From Halomonas sp. M4R1S46 (GTDB taxonomy: Bacteria > Pseudomonadota > Gammaproteobacteria > Pseudomonadales > Halomonadaceae), in NCBI RefSeq assembly GCF_025725685.1, contig NZ_CP107008.1:1984001-2048000 (forward strand): DNA of 64,000 bases, in the 5' to 3' direction. This document shows, piece by piece, positions 17,881 through 25,920 of this stretch. The translations under genes and the position numbers were made by a program. The notes under the pieces are model-generated. The model was not told where the DNA came from. It saw only the letters and a program-made list of their open reading frames with translations, and did not search any database. Every line of letters begins with the position of its first letter. The first letter of the stretch is position 1.

Positions 17881-19191
17881 CTAGAACAGGCCCCTGGCCA
17901 GGTCGGCGGCCTTGTGGCGATAGGCGTCCTTCTCGTCCCGCACGTAGGCCTCGGTGGTCGCGGAGTTGGCGTGGCCCAGCAGCACCTGCAGCTCGCGTAT
18001 CGACATGCCCTGCTCATGCATGAAGGTGGCGAAGCTGCGGCGCAGGTCATGCGGTGTGACCGCCTCTCCCAGCAGTTCGGCACAGCGCCGTCTCGCCTTG
18101 CCCAGCACGTAGTTGATCACGCCGAGGGTCAGGCCGTTCTCGCCGATGACCGGGGTCGCGCGGTTGTTCCAGTAGGGGCAGAAGAGGGCGCCGTTGGCGT
18201 AGCCTCGCTCGGTCTCCAGGTAGTCGAGCAGCGCCCGCCAGACCGGCTCCGGCGGCACCACGAGGCGCTCCTTGTTGCCTTTCCCGTGGATATGGATCTC
18301 CCGGGTCCGGAAATCGATATCCCGGGGAACCCGTATCCTGGTGACTTCCTCCCGGCGAATGCCCAGGGAGGCCATGAAGGTGATGATCAGCGCATTGCGT
18401 CGGGCGGTCGGGGTGCCGTCGGAGGCCGACGCCTGGATCAGGCCACGCAGGGTCGCGATATCGTGGGCGCGCCCCTTGGGCTTGCCGGGATTGCTGGCCG
18501 GCCGGATCGCCCGGATCCTCTCGAAGGTGTCGGGCGACATGACCTCCATCGCCCAGGATTCCTTCGCGGTGCCTTTCAGGGCGGCCAGGTAGGCGTTGCG
18601 GGTGCTCGCCTTGTAGCCCGCCTCCCGCAGGTGGGCGAGGATGAAGTGGACCACCGGCGCCCGGAGGTCGTGCCAGACGAGATGTTCATAGTCCTCGGCG
18701 CCGAACAGGCGAGCCATGTTGTTGAGCAGGTAGAGCTTGCTGCGGGCGCCGGAAGGGGAGTTCTGTGTCTGCAGGTGGACGTGGGCGGGATTCTCGAGCC
18801 GGGGGATGGGCGTCGGCGCGATGCGCATCACGGGACGCGAGGCATCGACGGCCCCGGGCCGATGCTGGTGAGCGGCCGGCAGATGCGGGCGGTGTCGCTG
18901 CGTCGGCTTGCGACCGCCGGCCGGCCCGGCGGAAGCCGGCGGTGCCGACGGGGCCAGACGCCCGTCGCTGTCTCGATCGTCCTCGTGGAACCCGCTCATG
19001 GTGTTGTCGGTCCTTGTCATTCGCTGTGGCAGGGAAGCCTGGGATACACGGGCCGCCGACGCGACGGTCGCCACGGCGTGCACCGGCCCCGAGGGAGTAC
19101 CTAAGATCATCATTTTACGGATTTTTTCGTCTGGCGCGATGATCCGGTGAGTGTCGTCGCAGATGTTGGCCAGGGGAAGCTGCGAGGACAT
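17881..19191 (-). CDS. Tyrosine recombinase / phage-type integrase
   Basis: The C-terminal catalytic domain is complete: Arg in SLGIRREEV, beta-hairpin Lys in HIHGKGNKERL, the HxxR box in TPHDLRRSF, and the final His and nucleophilic Tyr in LLGHANSATTEAYV. A SAM-like N-terminal core-binding domain spans about residues 140-230. The first 120-140 residues are low-complexity and Pro/Arg-rich, so the true start may lie downstream (for example ATG at 19020 or 18999). It stands alone with no phage or transposon partner. A 48-bp inverted repeat lies 114 bases upstream of the longest start. Confidence 0.85.
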   Translation of the reverse strand: MSSQLPLANICDDTHRIIAPDEKIRKMMILGTPSGPVHAVATVASAARVSQASLPQRMTRTDNTMSGFHEDDRDSDGRLAPSAPPASAGPAGGRKPTQRHRPHLPAAHQHRPGAVDASRPVMRIAPTPIPRLENPAHVHLQTQNSPSGARSKLYLLNNMARLFGAEDYEHLVWHDLRAPVVHFILAHLREAGYKASTRNAYLAALKGTAKESWAMEVMSPDTFERIRAIRPASNPGKPKGRAHDIATLRGLIQASASDGTPTARRNALIITFMASLGIRREEVTRIRVPRDIDFRTREIHIHGKGNKERLVVPPEPVWRALLDYLETERGYANGALFCPYWNNRATPVIGENGLTLGVINYVLGKARRRCAELLGEAVTPHDLRRSFATFMHEQGMSIRELQVLLGHANSATTEAYVRDEKDAYRHKAADLARGLF

Positions 19192-19304
19192 GGGACTCGA
19201 TGCTGCCCGAGTGTCACGGACGGTTCCGGGTCAGGATCGGCAGGCGAGGCGCCGCCACAACTTGCATCATGGCCCGGCATGACTATGCTGAGGTTGACTC
19301 TCTG

Positions 19305-19352
19305 GATGAGTCAATTTGATCATAACGTCAATTATGTTCAAATTGATTCATC
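19305..19352. repeat. Large A+T-rich inverted repeat upstream of the recombinase
   Basis: Two 21-base arms (19305-19325 and 19332-19352) are complementary apart from two positions and flank a 6-base spacer. The core is TCAATTTGATCATAA facing TTATGTTCAAATTGA. Size, composition and place fit an operator or a recombinase core/attachment site. Confidence 0.7.
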
Positions 19353-19800
19353 TTGAGGCCGCCCCGACTCCTTCCCCTGATCCCGGCCCGGTTGCCCGTG
19401 TCTCCCACCCGTGCTGCAGGCTGGCTGCCAGAACCCGCTCGAAGGCGAAGGAGGGCCGTTGACCCGCGCCGCCAACGATTCCCGGCCTCTCGGGCAGCAC
19501 GCGACGACGCGCTCGTCTCGCCTTGACCACCCGCGCGCCTGGCCCGGGCCACGTCGTGCTCGGCGGCCCGACGGACCGAACACGATGGGGATCTTCGCCA
19601 GGATCGCGTCGAACGTCTTCATGATGCAGCGAATCACGCCCATGAACGCCGTCAGCCCCGACGATCGGCGTCGGGATAGGTGAAGCATGAGTCCTGGGCC
19701 AGGCTCGGGTATTGCCGACGAAAGACGCCGCAATATCGCGCCGGGAGTGGTGCCGGCATGGCGCTCGATATCCGCGCGCTGCCACAGCCGGCCAGGGAAT

Positions 19801-19830
19801 CGCCAGGCAACCGGGGCCGGTTGCCTGGCG
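19801..19830. repeat. Perfect 30-bp palindrome
   Basis: Fourteen-base arms CGCCAGGCAACCGG and CCGGTTGCCTGGCG surround GG. It stands alone in non-coding DNA about 250 bases ahead of the retropepsin-like gene. It may be a terminator-like or protein-binding site. Confidence 0.6.
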
Positions 19831-20081
19831 TAAGGTATAGTGGCGAAGGGTGATTGGGAAAAGTGCTGACCAGGAGTTCGTAGAATATATATTATGTTAA
19901 ATGCATGATGGGTCAGATGCCCGCATGTCGCCACATCCCCCTCACTCGCCTTGGGCCTGCGGCCGGCACGACGGCTCGCCGTGGACAGGCGCGGCCCGTC
20001 TCCTTATCATCGCCGCATTCGTTTGTTCGCTCGAACGCCCCGGCGTTTGCTTCCCCGGTCTGCACAAAGGACGTTTCCGAC

Positions 20082-20939
20082 ATGCCGTTACGCCCCCCGT
20101 TGATGCTGTCTCTTCTCGGACTGACGTGGCTTGGGGGATGTGCGCTCGTGCCTGCGGATCGCCCCGACCCACCCGAGCCCCTGACCCCGCCGGCCTTCGA
20201 GGCGCGTATCGACCACCTCGAGGAGGCCCTGTCGGCACGCTGCGATGCCCGGCTTGAGACGCTCGCCCAGCATCGTCAGCAGCAACAGCGGCTGACCACC
20301 GATGTCCGCGAAGTGGGAAGCCTGTTGCGCCGCCTCCGCGAGGATGTCGCGGGTCTGAGCGCCGATGCCGCCGAGTCGCCGATGGTCGCCGACTGCCCGG
20401 CCGGCGATGAGCGCCTGGCCAACAAGGCGCTGCTGGGACGCTCCGAATGGATCGGACTCCCCAGCGTCGGCACCTATCTCGAGGCGCGCATCGATTCCGG
20501 CGCCAACACCTCGTCGCTGTCGGCTACCGAGATCACCTCCTTCGAGCGTGACGGCGAGGATTGGGTCCGCTTCAAGCTGGGGCTGAACGACGAGGATGGC
20601 GCGGTCGACGCCGTGCGCGATGACTGGATCGAGGCCCCGGTGGAACGCCGCGTGCGGATCGTCCAGGCCAATGGCGAGCAGTCGCGCCCGGTCATCAGCC
20701 TGCTGATGACCCTGGGGTCGATCCGCGAGACCGTCGAGTTCACCCTGACCGATCGCATCCCCCTGGACTACCCCGTGTTGCTGGGCCGTCGCTTCCTGAT
20801 GGACATCGCCGTGGTCGACGTGGCCCGGGAGCATATCCACGAGCGCCCCAGCTTTCCCGACGATGGCCCGGCAACGGAAGACGGCGCCAACGACCCCGAC
20901 GGTGATGCCGAGCAGGACACCGGCTCCGCCTCACCCTGA
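20082..20939 (+). CDS. Retropepsin-like (RimK-associated) aspartic protease, lipoprotein
   Basis: The N-terminus is a lipoprotein signal peptide, with lipobox LGGC at about residues 19-22, so the protein (285 residues) is probably anchored in a membrane facing the periplasm. A coiled-coil segment (about 45-95) is followed by a single pepsin-like domain (about 125-255) with catalytic motif DSGANTSSL and the later YPVLLGRRF, matching the family often labelled ATP-dependent zinc protease (PF05618). AAAGGA lies ten bases before the ATG. The acidic C-terminal tail is unstructured. It is the first gene of a tight three-gene set. Confidence 0.85.
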   Translation: MPLRPPLMLSLLGLTWLGGCALVPADRPDPPEPLTPPAFEARIDHLEEALSARCDARLETLAQHRQQQQRLTTDVREVGSLLRRLREDVAGLSADAAESPMVADCPAGDERLANKALLGRSEWIGLPSVGTYLEARIDSGANTSSLSATEITSFERDGEDWVRFKLGLNDEDGAVDAVRDDWIEAPVERRVRIVQANGEQSRPVISLLMTLGSIRETVEFTLTDRIPLDYPVLLGRRFLMDIAVVDVAREHIHERPSFPDDGPATEDGANDPDGDAEQDTGSASP

Positions 20940-20956
20940 TCCCCAAGGAAGATGTA

Positions 20957-22468
20957 ATGTCCCGACTGCCCTTCTATCTGGTCGTCGCCCTCCTGCTCGT
21001 CATCGGCATCGGCATGAGCGTGCATCGCCATGTCGAATTCGAAGTGCCCTGGACGCCCGGTGAACAGCGCCAGGTGTGGGAGATCGAGGCACAGGTCAAC
21101 TTCCGCGCCGATGGCGGCCCCGCCAAGGTGGAAATGGCCCTGCCCTCCACCCAGGACGGCTACCGCGTGCTCACCGAGCATACCGCCTCGCCGGGCTACG
21201 GGCTCAGCTTCCTCGAGGAGAACGGCAGCCGTCGTGCCCAGTGGTCGATCCGCGAGGCGCGCGGCCCCCAGCAGCTCTACTACAGCGCCCAGCTGTTGGT
21301 CGCCCCCCAGGCACGGGATGCCGACCGGCCGACGCCGAAGCCCCTGCCGGCGGTGGTCTGGGAGCGTCCCTACGATACGGCGGCCAGCGAGGTCATCGAA
21401 CGCGCCTGGTCGCGCAGCTCCGACCCGTTCACCTTCACCCGGGAGCTGATCGGCGACTTCACCGAGGACCGCCAGAGCGAGAACACCCGGCTGCTGCTGA
21501 CCCAGTTCGATCGCGTGCCACTGCTGGTGCGCCTGCTCAACCAGGCCGGCGTGGCGGCCCGCGAGGTGAATGGCCTGATGCTCGAGCATGGGCGCCGCCG
21601 ACAGAGCCTGACCTCCTGGATCCAGGTTTATGACGGCGACGAGCAGGCGCTGTTCAACCCTGGCGATGGCGCCCAGGGCCGGCCGGACAACCTGCTGCTG
21701 TGGGAGGCCTCGGGGCAGTCGGTGCTCGAGGTCCAGGGGGGCACCAACTCGCGGGTGACCTTCTCCATGCTCTCCCGCAACCAGCCCGCCGCCGCCGCCG
21801 TGCGCAGCCAGCTGGCCAGGGGCTCCGACACCCTGCTCAACTTCTCGATCCACAGCCTGCCCCTGGAGGAACAGGCGCTGTTCCAGACCATCCTGTTGTT
21901 GCCGATCGGCGCCCTGGTGGTGGTCCTGCTGCGGGTCCTGGTGGGCATCAAGACCTCGGGCACCTTCATGCCGGTGCTGATCGCCCTGGCGTTCATCCAG
22001 ACCACCCTGGTGACCGGGCTCGTCGGCTTCCTGCTGGTCGTGGCGGTGGGGCTGGTGATCCGCAACTATCTGTCCTACCTGAACCTGTTGCTGGTGGCGC
22101 GAGTGACGGCGGTGATCATCACGGTCATCGCCATCATCTCGCTGTTCTCGGTGCTGTCCTATCGCTTCGGGCTGAATGCGGGACTGCAGATCACCTTCTT
22201 CCCGATGATCATCCTGTCCTGGACGATCGAGCGCATGTCGATCCTCTGGGAAGAGGAAGGCCCCAAGGAGGTGCTGATCCAGGGGGGCGGCAGCCTGCTC
22301 ACCGCGGTGCTCGCCTACCTGGCCATGAACAATCCCTGGATTCGCCATATCACCTTCAACTTCCTGGGGGTGCAACTGATCCTGATGGCGCTGATCCTGC
22401 TGCTCGGCAACTACACCGGGTACCGCCTGCTCGAGTTGCGCCGCTTCAAGCCGGTGACGGAGGACTGA
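20957..22468 (+). CDS. Inactive transglutaminase fused to seven transmembrane helices
   Basis: A 503-residue membrane protein. One N-terminal membrane anchor (about 5-25) leads to a periplasmic transglutaminase-like domain of about 250 residues in which I see no Cys-His-Asp triad (no cysteine at all in that part). About seven hydrophobic segments occupy residues 290-490. This architecture is known from neighbourhoods with RimK-like ATP-grasp ligases and retropepsin-like proteases. It lies 17 bases after the protease gene and 4 bases before the ligase gene, so the three are almost certainly cotranscribed. Confidence 0.85.
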   Translation: MSRLPFYLVVALLLVIGIGMSVHRHVEFEVPWTPGEQRQVWEIEAQVNFRADGGPAKVEMALPSTQDGYRVLTEHTASPGYGLSFLEENGSRRAQWSIREARGPQQLYYSAQLLVAPQARDADRPTPKPLPAVVWERPYDTAASEVIERAWSRSSDPFTFTRELIGDFTEDRQSENTRLLLTQFDRVPLLVRLLNQAGVAAREVNGLMLEHGRRRQSLTSWIQVYDGDEQALFNPGDGAQGRPDNLLLWEASGQSVLEVQGGTNSRVTFSMLSRNQPAAAAVRSQLARGSDTLLNFSIHSLPLEEQALFQTILLLPIGALVVVLLRVLVGIKTSGTFMPVLIALAFIQTTLVTGLVGFLLVVAVGLVIRNYLSYLNLLLVARVTAVIITVIAIISLFSVLSYRFGLNAGLQITFFPMIILSWTIERMSILWEEEGPKEVLIQGGGSLLTAVLAYLAMNNPWIRHITFNFLGVQLILMALILLLGNYTGYRLLELRRFKPVTED

Positions 22469-22472
22469 CGCC

Positions 22473-23462
22473 ATGTGGACCTCTCCCGGCCGCCTGAAGG
22501 CCAAGGGCATCATCGGCATGAATCGCCGCAACATCCGCTATATCGGTCGCTACAACGACCGGCGCCTGTATCCGCTGGTCGACGACAAGCTGAAGACCAA
22601 GCTGCTGGCCCAGCAGTACGCGATCACCACCCCAGCCCTGATCGGCACCGTGACCACCCAGTTCGGCGTCAAGCACATCCGCGAGATGCTCACCGGACAC
22701 ACCGGCTTCGTGATCAAGCCGGCCAAGGGCAGCGGCGGCAAGGGGATCCTGGTCGTCGAGCGGGTCGACGGGGGCGATTACATCAAGCCCAGCGGCAGCC
22801 GGCTGTCCCTGGAGGACGTCGAGCGGCATGCCTCCAACATCCTGTCCGGCCTCTACTCCCTGGGCGGGTCGCCCGACGTGGCGCTGATCGAGTCGCTGAT
22901 CAACTTCGACGAGACCTTCGGCGAGTACACCTATGAGGGCGTGCCCGACATCCGCGTCATCGTCTTCAAGGGCTATCCGGTGATGGCCATGATGCGGTTG
23001 TCCACCGCCGCCTCGGACGGCAAGGCGAACCTCCACCAGGGGGCGGTGGGCGTGGGGATCGACATCGCCACCGGCACCGCCATCCGCGGGGTCCAGTTCG
23101 ACCGGTCCCGCCACGACCATCCGGACACCGGCCACGAGCTGGCCAGCCTGTGCATCCCCGGCTGGCAGACCCTGCTGCTGCTGGCGGCGAGCTGCTACGA
23201 GATGACCTCGCTGGGCTATCTGGGCACCGACATGGTGCTGGATCGTGACCATGGTCCCATGCTGCTCGAGCTCAATGCCCGCCCCGGCCTGGCGATCCAG
23301 ATGGCCAACGGCGAGGGGCTCCGTCCGCGGCTCGACCTCATCGAGCAGCAGCCCGAAGGCATCGGCGTCGAGGAACGGGTGGCCTTCGCCCAGCGCCACT
23401 TCGCCCGCCGCAGCGAACTCGCCACCACCGAGGAGCCGCCGGTGGCCATCTCCAGCGCCTGA
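22473..23462 (+). CDS. RimK-like ATP-grasp ligase (alpha-L-glutamate ligase-like)
   Basis: A 329-residue cytoplasmic ATP-grasp enzyme expected to form a peptide-type amide bond between an amino acid and an amine or carboxyl acceptor. The nucleotide-binding strand reads GFVIKPAKGSGGKGILVVE (about 88-106) and the metal-binding region LLELNARPGLAIQMAN (about 268-283). The substrate is unknown; the family name reflects similarity to RimK, not a shown activity. It is the last gene of the three-gene module and is followed by a palindrome at 23487-23514. Confidence 0.88.
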   Translation: MWTSPGRLKAKGIIGMNRRNIRYIGRYNDRRLYPLVDDKLKTKLLAQQYAITTPALIGTVTTQFGVKHIREMLTGHTGFVIKPAKGSGGKGILVVERVDGGDYIKPSGSRLSLEDVERHASNILSGLYSLGGSPDVALIESLINFDETFGEYTYEGVPDIRVIVFKGYPVMAMMRLSTAASDGKANLHQGAVGVGIDIATGTAIRGVQFDRSRHDHPDTGHELASLCIPGWQTLLLLAASCYEMTSLGYLGTDMVLDRDHGPMLLELNARPGLAIQMANGEGLRPRLDLIEQQPEGIGVEERVAFAQRHFARRSELATTEEPPVAISSA

Positions 23463-23486
23463 GCGGGCCCCGGCATTCGTCCCGAG

Positions 23487-23514
23487 CCTGGGTATGAGAC
23501 ATCTCATACCCAGG
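23487..23514. terminator. Palindrome after the ATP-grasp gene
   Basis: Thirteen-base arms CCTGGGTATGAGA and TCTCATACCCAGG surround CA, 25 bases past the stop. No T-run follows. It could instead be an operator for the next gene. Confidence 0.5.
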
Positions 23515-23641
23515 CATGAAATCGGGCCTTCGAGGGACAAACCTGACCTCCGTCAAGGAGCCCATCCCCCCGGCCCGCTACCCTTGCCTCCCATAACGAC
23601 ACTCCCATAACAACAACGCCGCAGCCACGGGAGGCCGCCTC

Positions 23642-24229
23642 ATGACACACCCGTATCCCCGCGAATTCCCCGCCGTCCTGCTGCCCGGGGAGCTCCTGGC
23701 CCTGGCCGGCGATCACGAACGCCAGGCGATGGGCCACTATCGCCGCCTGGCCTTCCGCTTCCTGCCCTTCGGCCGCGGCATCAGTCGCCTGATGGCGACC
23801 CTGGGCATCGAGTGCGAACGGCGCCTGGCGGAGATCCACCGGGTCGCCCGTGAGCTCGAGCCGCCAGCATCACGTGTCGCGCCCCCGAGGGGACCTGCCT
23901 GGCCGGCAGGCGCGGAAGCGGAGAGCGGCAAGGTCGCCGGGCTGATCGCCGGTCGCGGCCAGGCGCTCGCCGCGCTGAAGCTGGCCGAGGCCCGGGCCGA
24001 GCACACGGTGCGGGTGGCGACGCACCTCGAGGAGATCAATGCCACCCCGTTCCTGCAGGCACTGCTGCTCGGCATGCTCGCCCAGAAGCAGGCCGAGCGG
24101 CATATCCTCGCCGAGCTGGTGGCGGCGTATGATGGAGCGGACGCCGAGGATGCCCGGCTGGCCGCTCGCGACTGGCCGCGGGGCTGGCTGGCGGGGGCCA
24201 GGCGACTGCCCGCCCCGTCCTCCGGCTGA
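23642..24229 (+). CDS. Hypothetical ferritin-like helical protein, paralogue of the gene at 5006
   Basis: A 195-residue protein of no named family that I recognise. Helix 1 contains LPGELLALAGDHERQAMGHY and helix 2 IECERRLAE, both matching the gene at 5006-5572. Later helices carry RAEHTVRVATHLEE and QKQAERHILAEL. Evenly spaced E and H residues in four helices suggest a ferritin-like metal-binding bundle, which is inference. The linker around residues 75-100 is Pro/Gly-rich. The stop codon abuts the left target duplication of the repeat element at 24240. Confidence 0.65.
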   Translation: MTHPYPREFPAVLLPGELLALAGDHERQAMGHYRRLAFRFLPFGRGISRLMATLGIECERRLAEIHRVARELEPPASRVAPPRGPAWPAGAEAESGKVAGLIAGRGQALAALKLAEARAEHTVRVATHLEEINATPFLQALLLGMLAQKQAERHILAELVAAYDGADAEDARLAARDWPRGWLAGARRLPAPSSG

Positions 24230-24510
24230 GGGCAACGACCAGGGGTATCGCAGATAGCAGGATCGTTCGGGGCTGATCCGTCGACAGGCCCCGGGGTGCC
24301 GGACCATTGAGGAGGCGCTGTGAACCCCTCCCTGGGCGCTACCGACGCCCTGCTGCGCTCTCGCGTCCCGCTCCGCTTGCAGGTCCGGTGCTGGCCATCC
24401 ATGGCCAGCCCGTTCGGAGCAGTGCTCCTCACCCCTGGCGTAGGACCTCCTTACGGTCTGCCCCCGGCGCCCCTCGCTATAGGCAACTGCGATAGCCCTG
24501 GGGCAACGAC
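24230..24510. mobile_element. 261-bp non-autonomous inverted-repeat element with 10-bp target duplication (copy 1)
   Basis: The element proper is 24240-24500. Its ends CAGGGGTATCGCAG and CTGCGATAGCCCTG are inverted repeats with one mismatch. GGGCAACGAC occurs directly on both sides (24230-24239 and 24501-24510), a 10-bp target duplication. No transposase frame fits inside. An internal palindrome CTGGCCATCCATGGCCAG is present. A related copy lies inverted at 48418-48656. It is MITE-like and presumably moved by a transposase supplied elsewhere. Confidence 0.8.
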
Positions 24511-24570
24511 GCGGTGACTGGCTCCCTCCGGGCGTGACGCGTAGAATATGGCCTTCATCCCGAGACCCGC

Positions 24571-25032
24571 ATGGCCAGCATGACCGATTCCCGCGCCCTG
24601 ATGCACCAGGCCGAGCGACAGTGCCGCCGCCGCGGCGTGCGCTTCACCCCCATCCGCCAGCGGGTGCTGCAGATGATCGCGGACACCCGCGGCGGCCTCA
24701 AGGCCTACGACCTGCTGGATCGCCTGGCCACGGAGCATGCCGCGGCACGGCCGCCCACGGTGTATCGCGCCCTGGAGTTCCTGATCGACCAGGGCCTGGT
24801 ACATCGCATCGAGTCGCTCAATGCCTATGTCGCCTGCCCCTGCCCCGAGCATGCCCACGGCTTCCAGTTGCTGATCTGCCGCGACTGCGGCCGCGTCGAG
24901 GAACTGCACCTGGACGACATCAACGAGCAGCTGGGCGCCCGGGCCCGGGAGCTGGGCTTCGTCGTCCAGCGCCAGACCATCGAGCTGCTCGGCCAGTGCG
25001 ATAGCTGCCGCTCGGCCGCCGAGGCCCTCTGA
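24571..25032 (+). CDS. zur: Fur family transcriptional repressor, Zur-like
   Basis: A 153-residue metalloregulator. A winged-helix domain (about 15-85) contains FTPIRQRVLQMI and PPTVYRALEFLIDQGLVHRIE. The dimer domain has a structural zinc site in CPCPEHAHGFQLLICRDCG and CDSC at the end. Zinc rather than iron sensing is inferred from the histidine/cysteine pattern and the adjacent hisI. Starts at 24571 or 24580 are both possible. The gene is first in a run of same-strand genes to 27000. Confidence 0.85.
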   Translation: MASMTDSRALMHQAERQCRRRGVRFTPIRQRVLQMIADTRGGLKAYDLLDRLATEHAAARPPTVYRALEFLIDQGLVHRIESLNAYVACPCPEHAHGFQLLICRDCGRVEELHLDDINEQLGARARELGFVVQRQTIELLGQCDSCRSAAEAL

Positions 25033-25052
25033 CCATCATTGCCGGAGACTGC

Positions 25053-25502
25053 ATGTCCGATACCTTCAAGGCGCTGGAAGGCGCCGCCCGTGACAGCCGC
25101 CACCCGTTGGCCGAGATCCTCGCCGCCATCCGTTTCAATGCCGACGGGCTGATTCCGGCCATCGCCCAGCAGCATGACAGTGGCGAGGTGCTGATGATGG
25201 CCTGGATGAACCGCGAGGCCCTGGAGGAGACCCTGCGCAGCGGTCGGGTCTGCTACTGGTCGCGCTCGCGCGGCAAGCTGTGGCGCAAGGGGGAGTCGTC
25301 CGGCCAGCAGCAGCACCTGCGAGCCGCGGCCCTGGATTGCGATGGCGATACCCTGCTGCTGCAGGTGGACCAGACGGGGCCGGCCTGTCACAGCGGCCGG
25401 CGCAGCTGCTTCTACGTGGCCCTCGAGGGCGACCAGGCGCGGGTGACCAGCGCCCCGCTGGTCGATCCCGCGACCCTCTACGGCGCCGGGACGCCTCGCT
25501 GA
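25053..25502 (+). CDS. hisI: Phosphoribosyl-AMP cyclohydrolase HisI (paralogue beside zur)
   Basis: Opens the purine ring of phosphoribosyl-AMP in histidine synthesis. It has 149 residues. Visible motifs are VLMMAWMNREAL, CYWSRSRGKLWRKGESSG and the metal-binding DQTGPACHSGRRSCF. It is not with other his genes but 20 bases after zur. Extra HisI copies within zinc-response loci are known and are thought to keep the pathway going when zinc is scarce; that reading is inferred from context. Confidence 0.92.
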   Translation: MSDTFKALEGAARDSRHPLAEILAAIRFNADGLIPAIAQQHDSGEVLMMAWMNREALEETLRSGRVCYWSRSRGKLWRKGESSGQQQHLRAAALDCDGDTLLLQVDQTGPACHSGRRSCFYVALEGDQARVTSAPLVDPATLYGAGTPR

Positions 25503-25506
25503 GCCC

Positions 25507-25836
25507 ATGGCGTCGCGGCATGATCGGGGCGCCATGGGCTGGCTCGGTCGGGCGATGCTCGGGCTGCTGCGAGGCTATCAGCTGCTCCTGAGCCCCCTGC
25601 TCGGCCCGCGCTGCCGCTACTGGCCGAGCTGCTCGCACTACGCCATGGAGGCCATCCGGGTGCACGGCCCGGGCCGCGGCGGCTGGCTGGCCCTGCGCCG
25701 GATCCTGCGCTGTCACCCGGGCTGCCCCGGGGGAATCGACCCCGTCCCGGGCGGGCCCAGCGAAGCGCTGTGCCGCGACGACCCCGAGCTCGACGAGCAC
25801 TTTCGCTGCCGCGCCCGGCCGGGGCGCACGGACTGA
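25507..25836 (+). CDS. yidD: Membrane protein insertion efficiency factor YidD-like
   Basis: A 109-residue small basic membrane-associated protein. The core LLRGYQLLLSPLLGPRCRYW and PSCSHYAMEAI is diagnostic, followed by RCHPGCPGGIDPVP. The usual location is between rnpA and yidC at the replication origin; here it follows hisI by 4 bases, so it may be an additional copy. The ATG at 25534 (MGWLGRAM) gives a more typical N-terminus. The tail after residue 90 is variable. Confidence 0.85.
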   Translation: MASRHDRGAMGWLGRAMLGLLRGYQLLLSPLLGPRCRYWPSCSHYAMEAIRVHGPGRGGWLALRRILRCHPGCPGGIDPVPGGPSEALCRDDPELDEHFRCRARPGRTD

Positions 25837-25920
25837 GCCCGGGTGTAGTAGTGGGCTACCACCCGCCCCGTGAGCGCCCATGCCAGACTGACCTCTCCGC
25901 GCAATGCTAGGAGAACCGCC

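Larger units (their letters stand above)
19192..20081. other. Non-coding gap of about 0.9 kb with palindromes
   Basis: I see no convincing gene here. Short frames on both strands lack ribosome sites and recognisable motifs. The stretch is patchy in composition, with A+T-rich islands at 19305-19352 and 19880-19900 inside G+C-rich DNA. It holds the inverted repeat at 19305-19352 and the palindrome at 19801-19830. It may be decayed mobile DNA or control sequence of the adjacent recombinase. Confidence 0.6.

Noticed and set aside
19311..19346. FNR/Anr box (TTGAT-N4-ATCAA) in the A+T-rich inverted repeat
   Set aside because: The half sites do not have the required spacing; the symmetry belongs to the larger 21-base arms.
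19338..19934. 198-codon minus-strand frame upstream of the recombinase
   Set aside because: No ribosome site, erratic codon use and no recognisable motif; it spans the perfect 30-bp palindrome.
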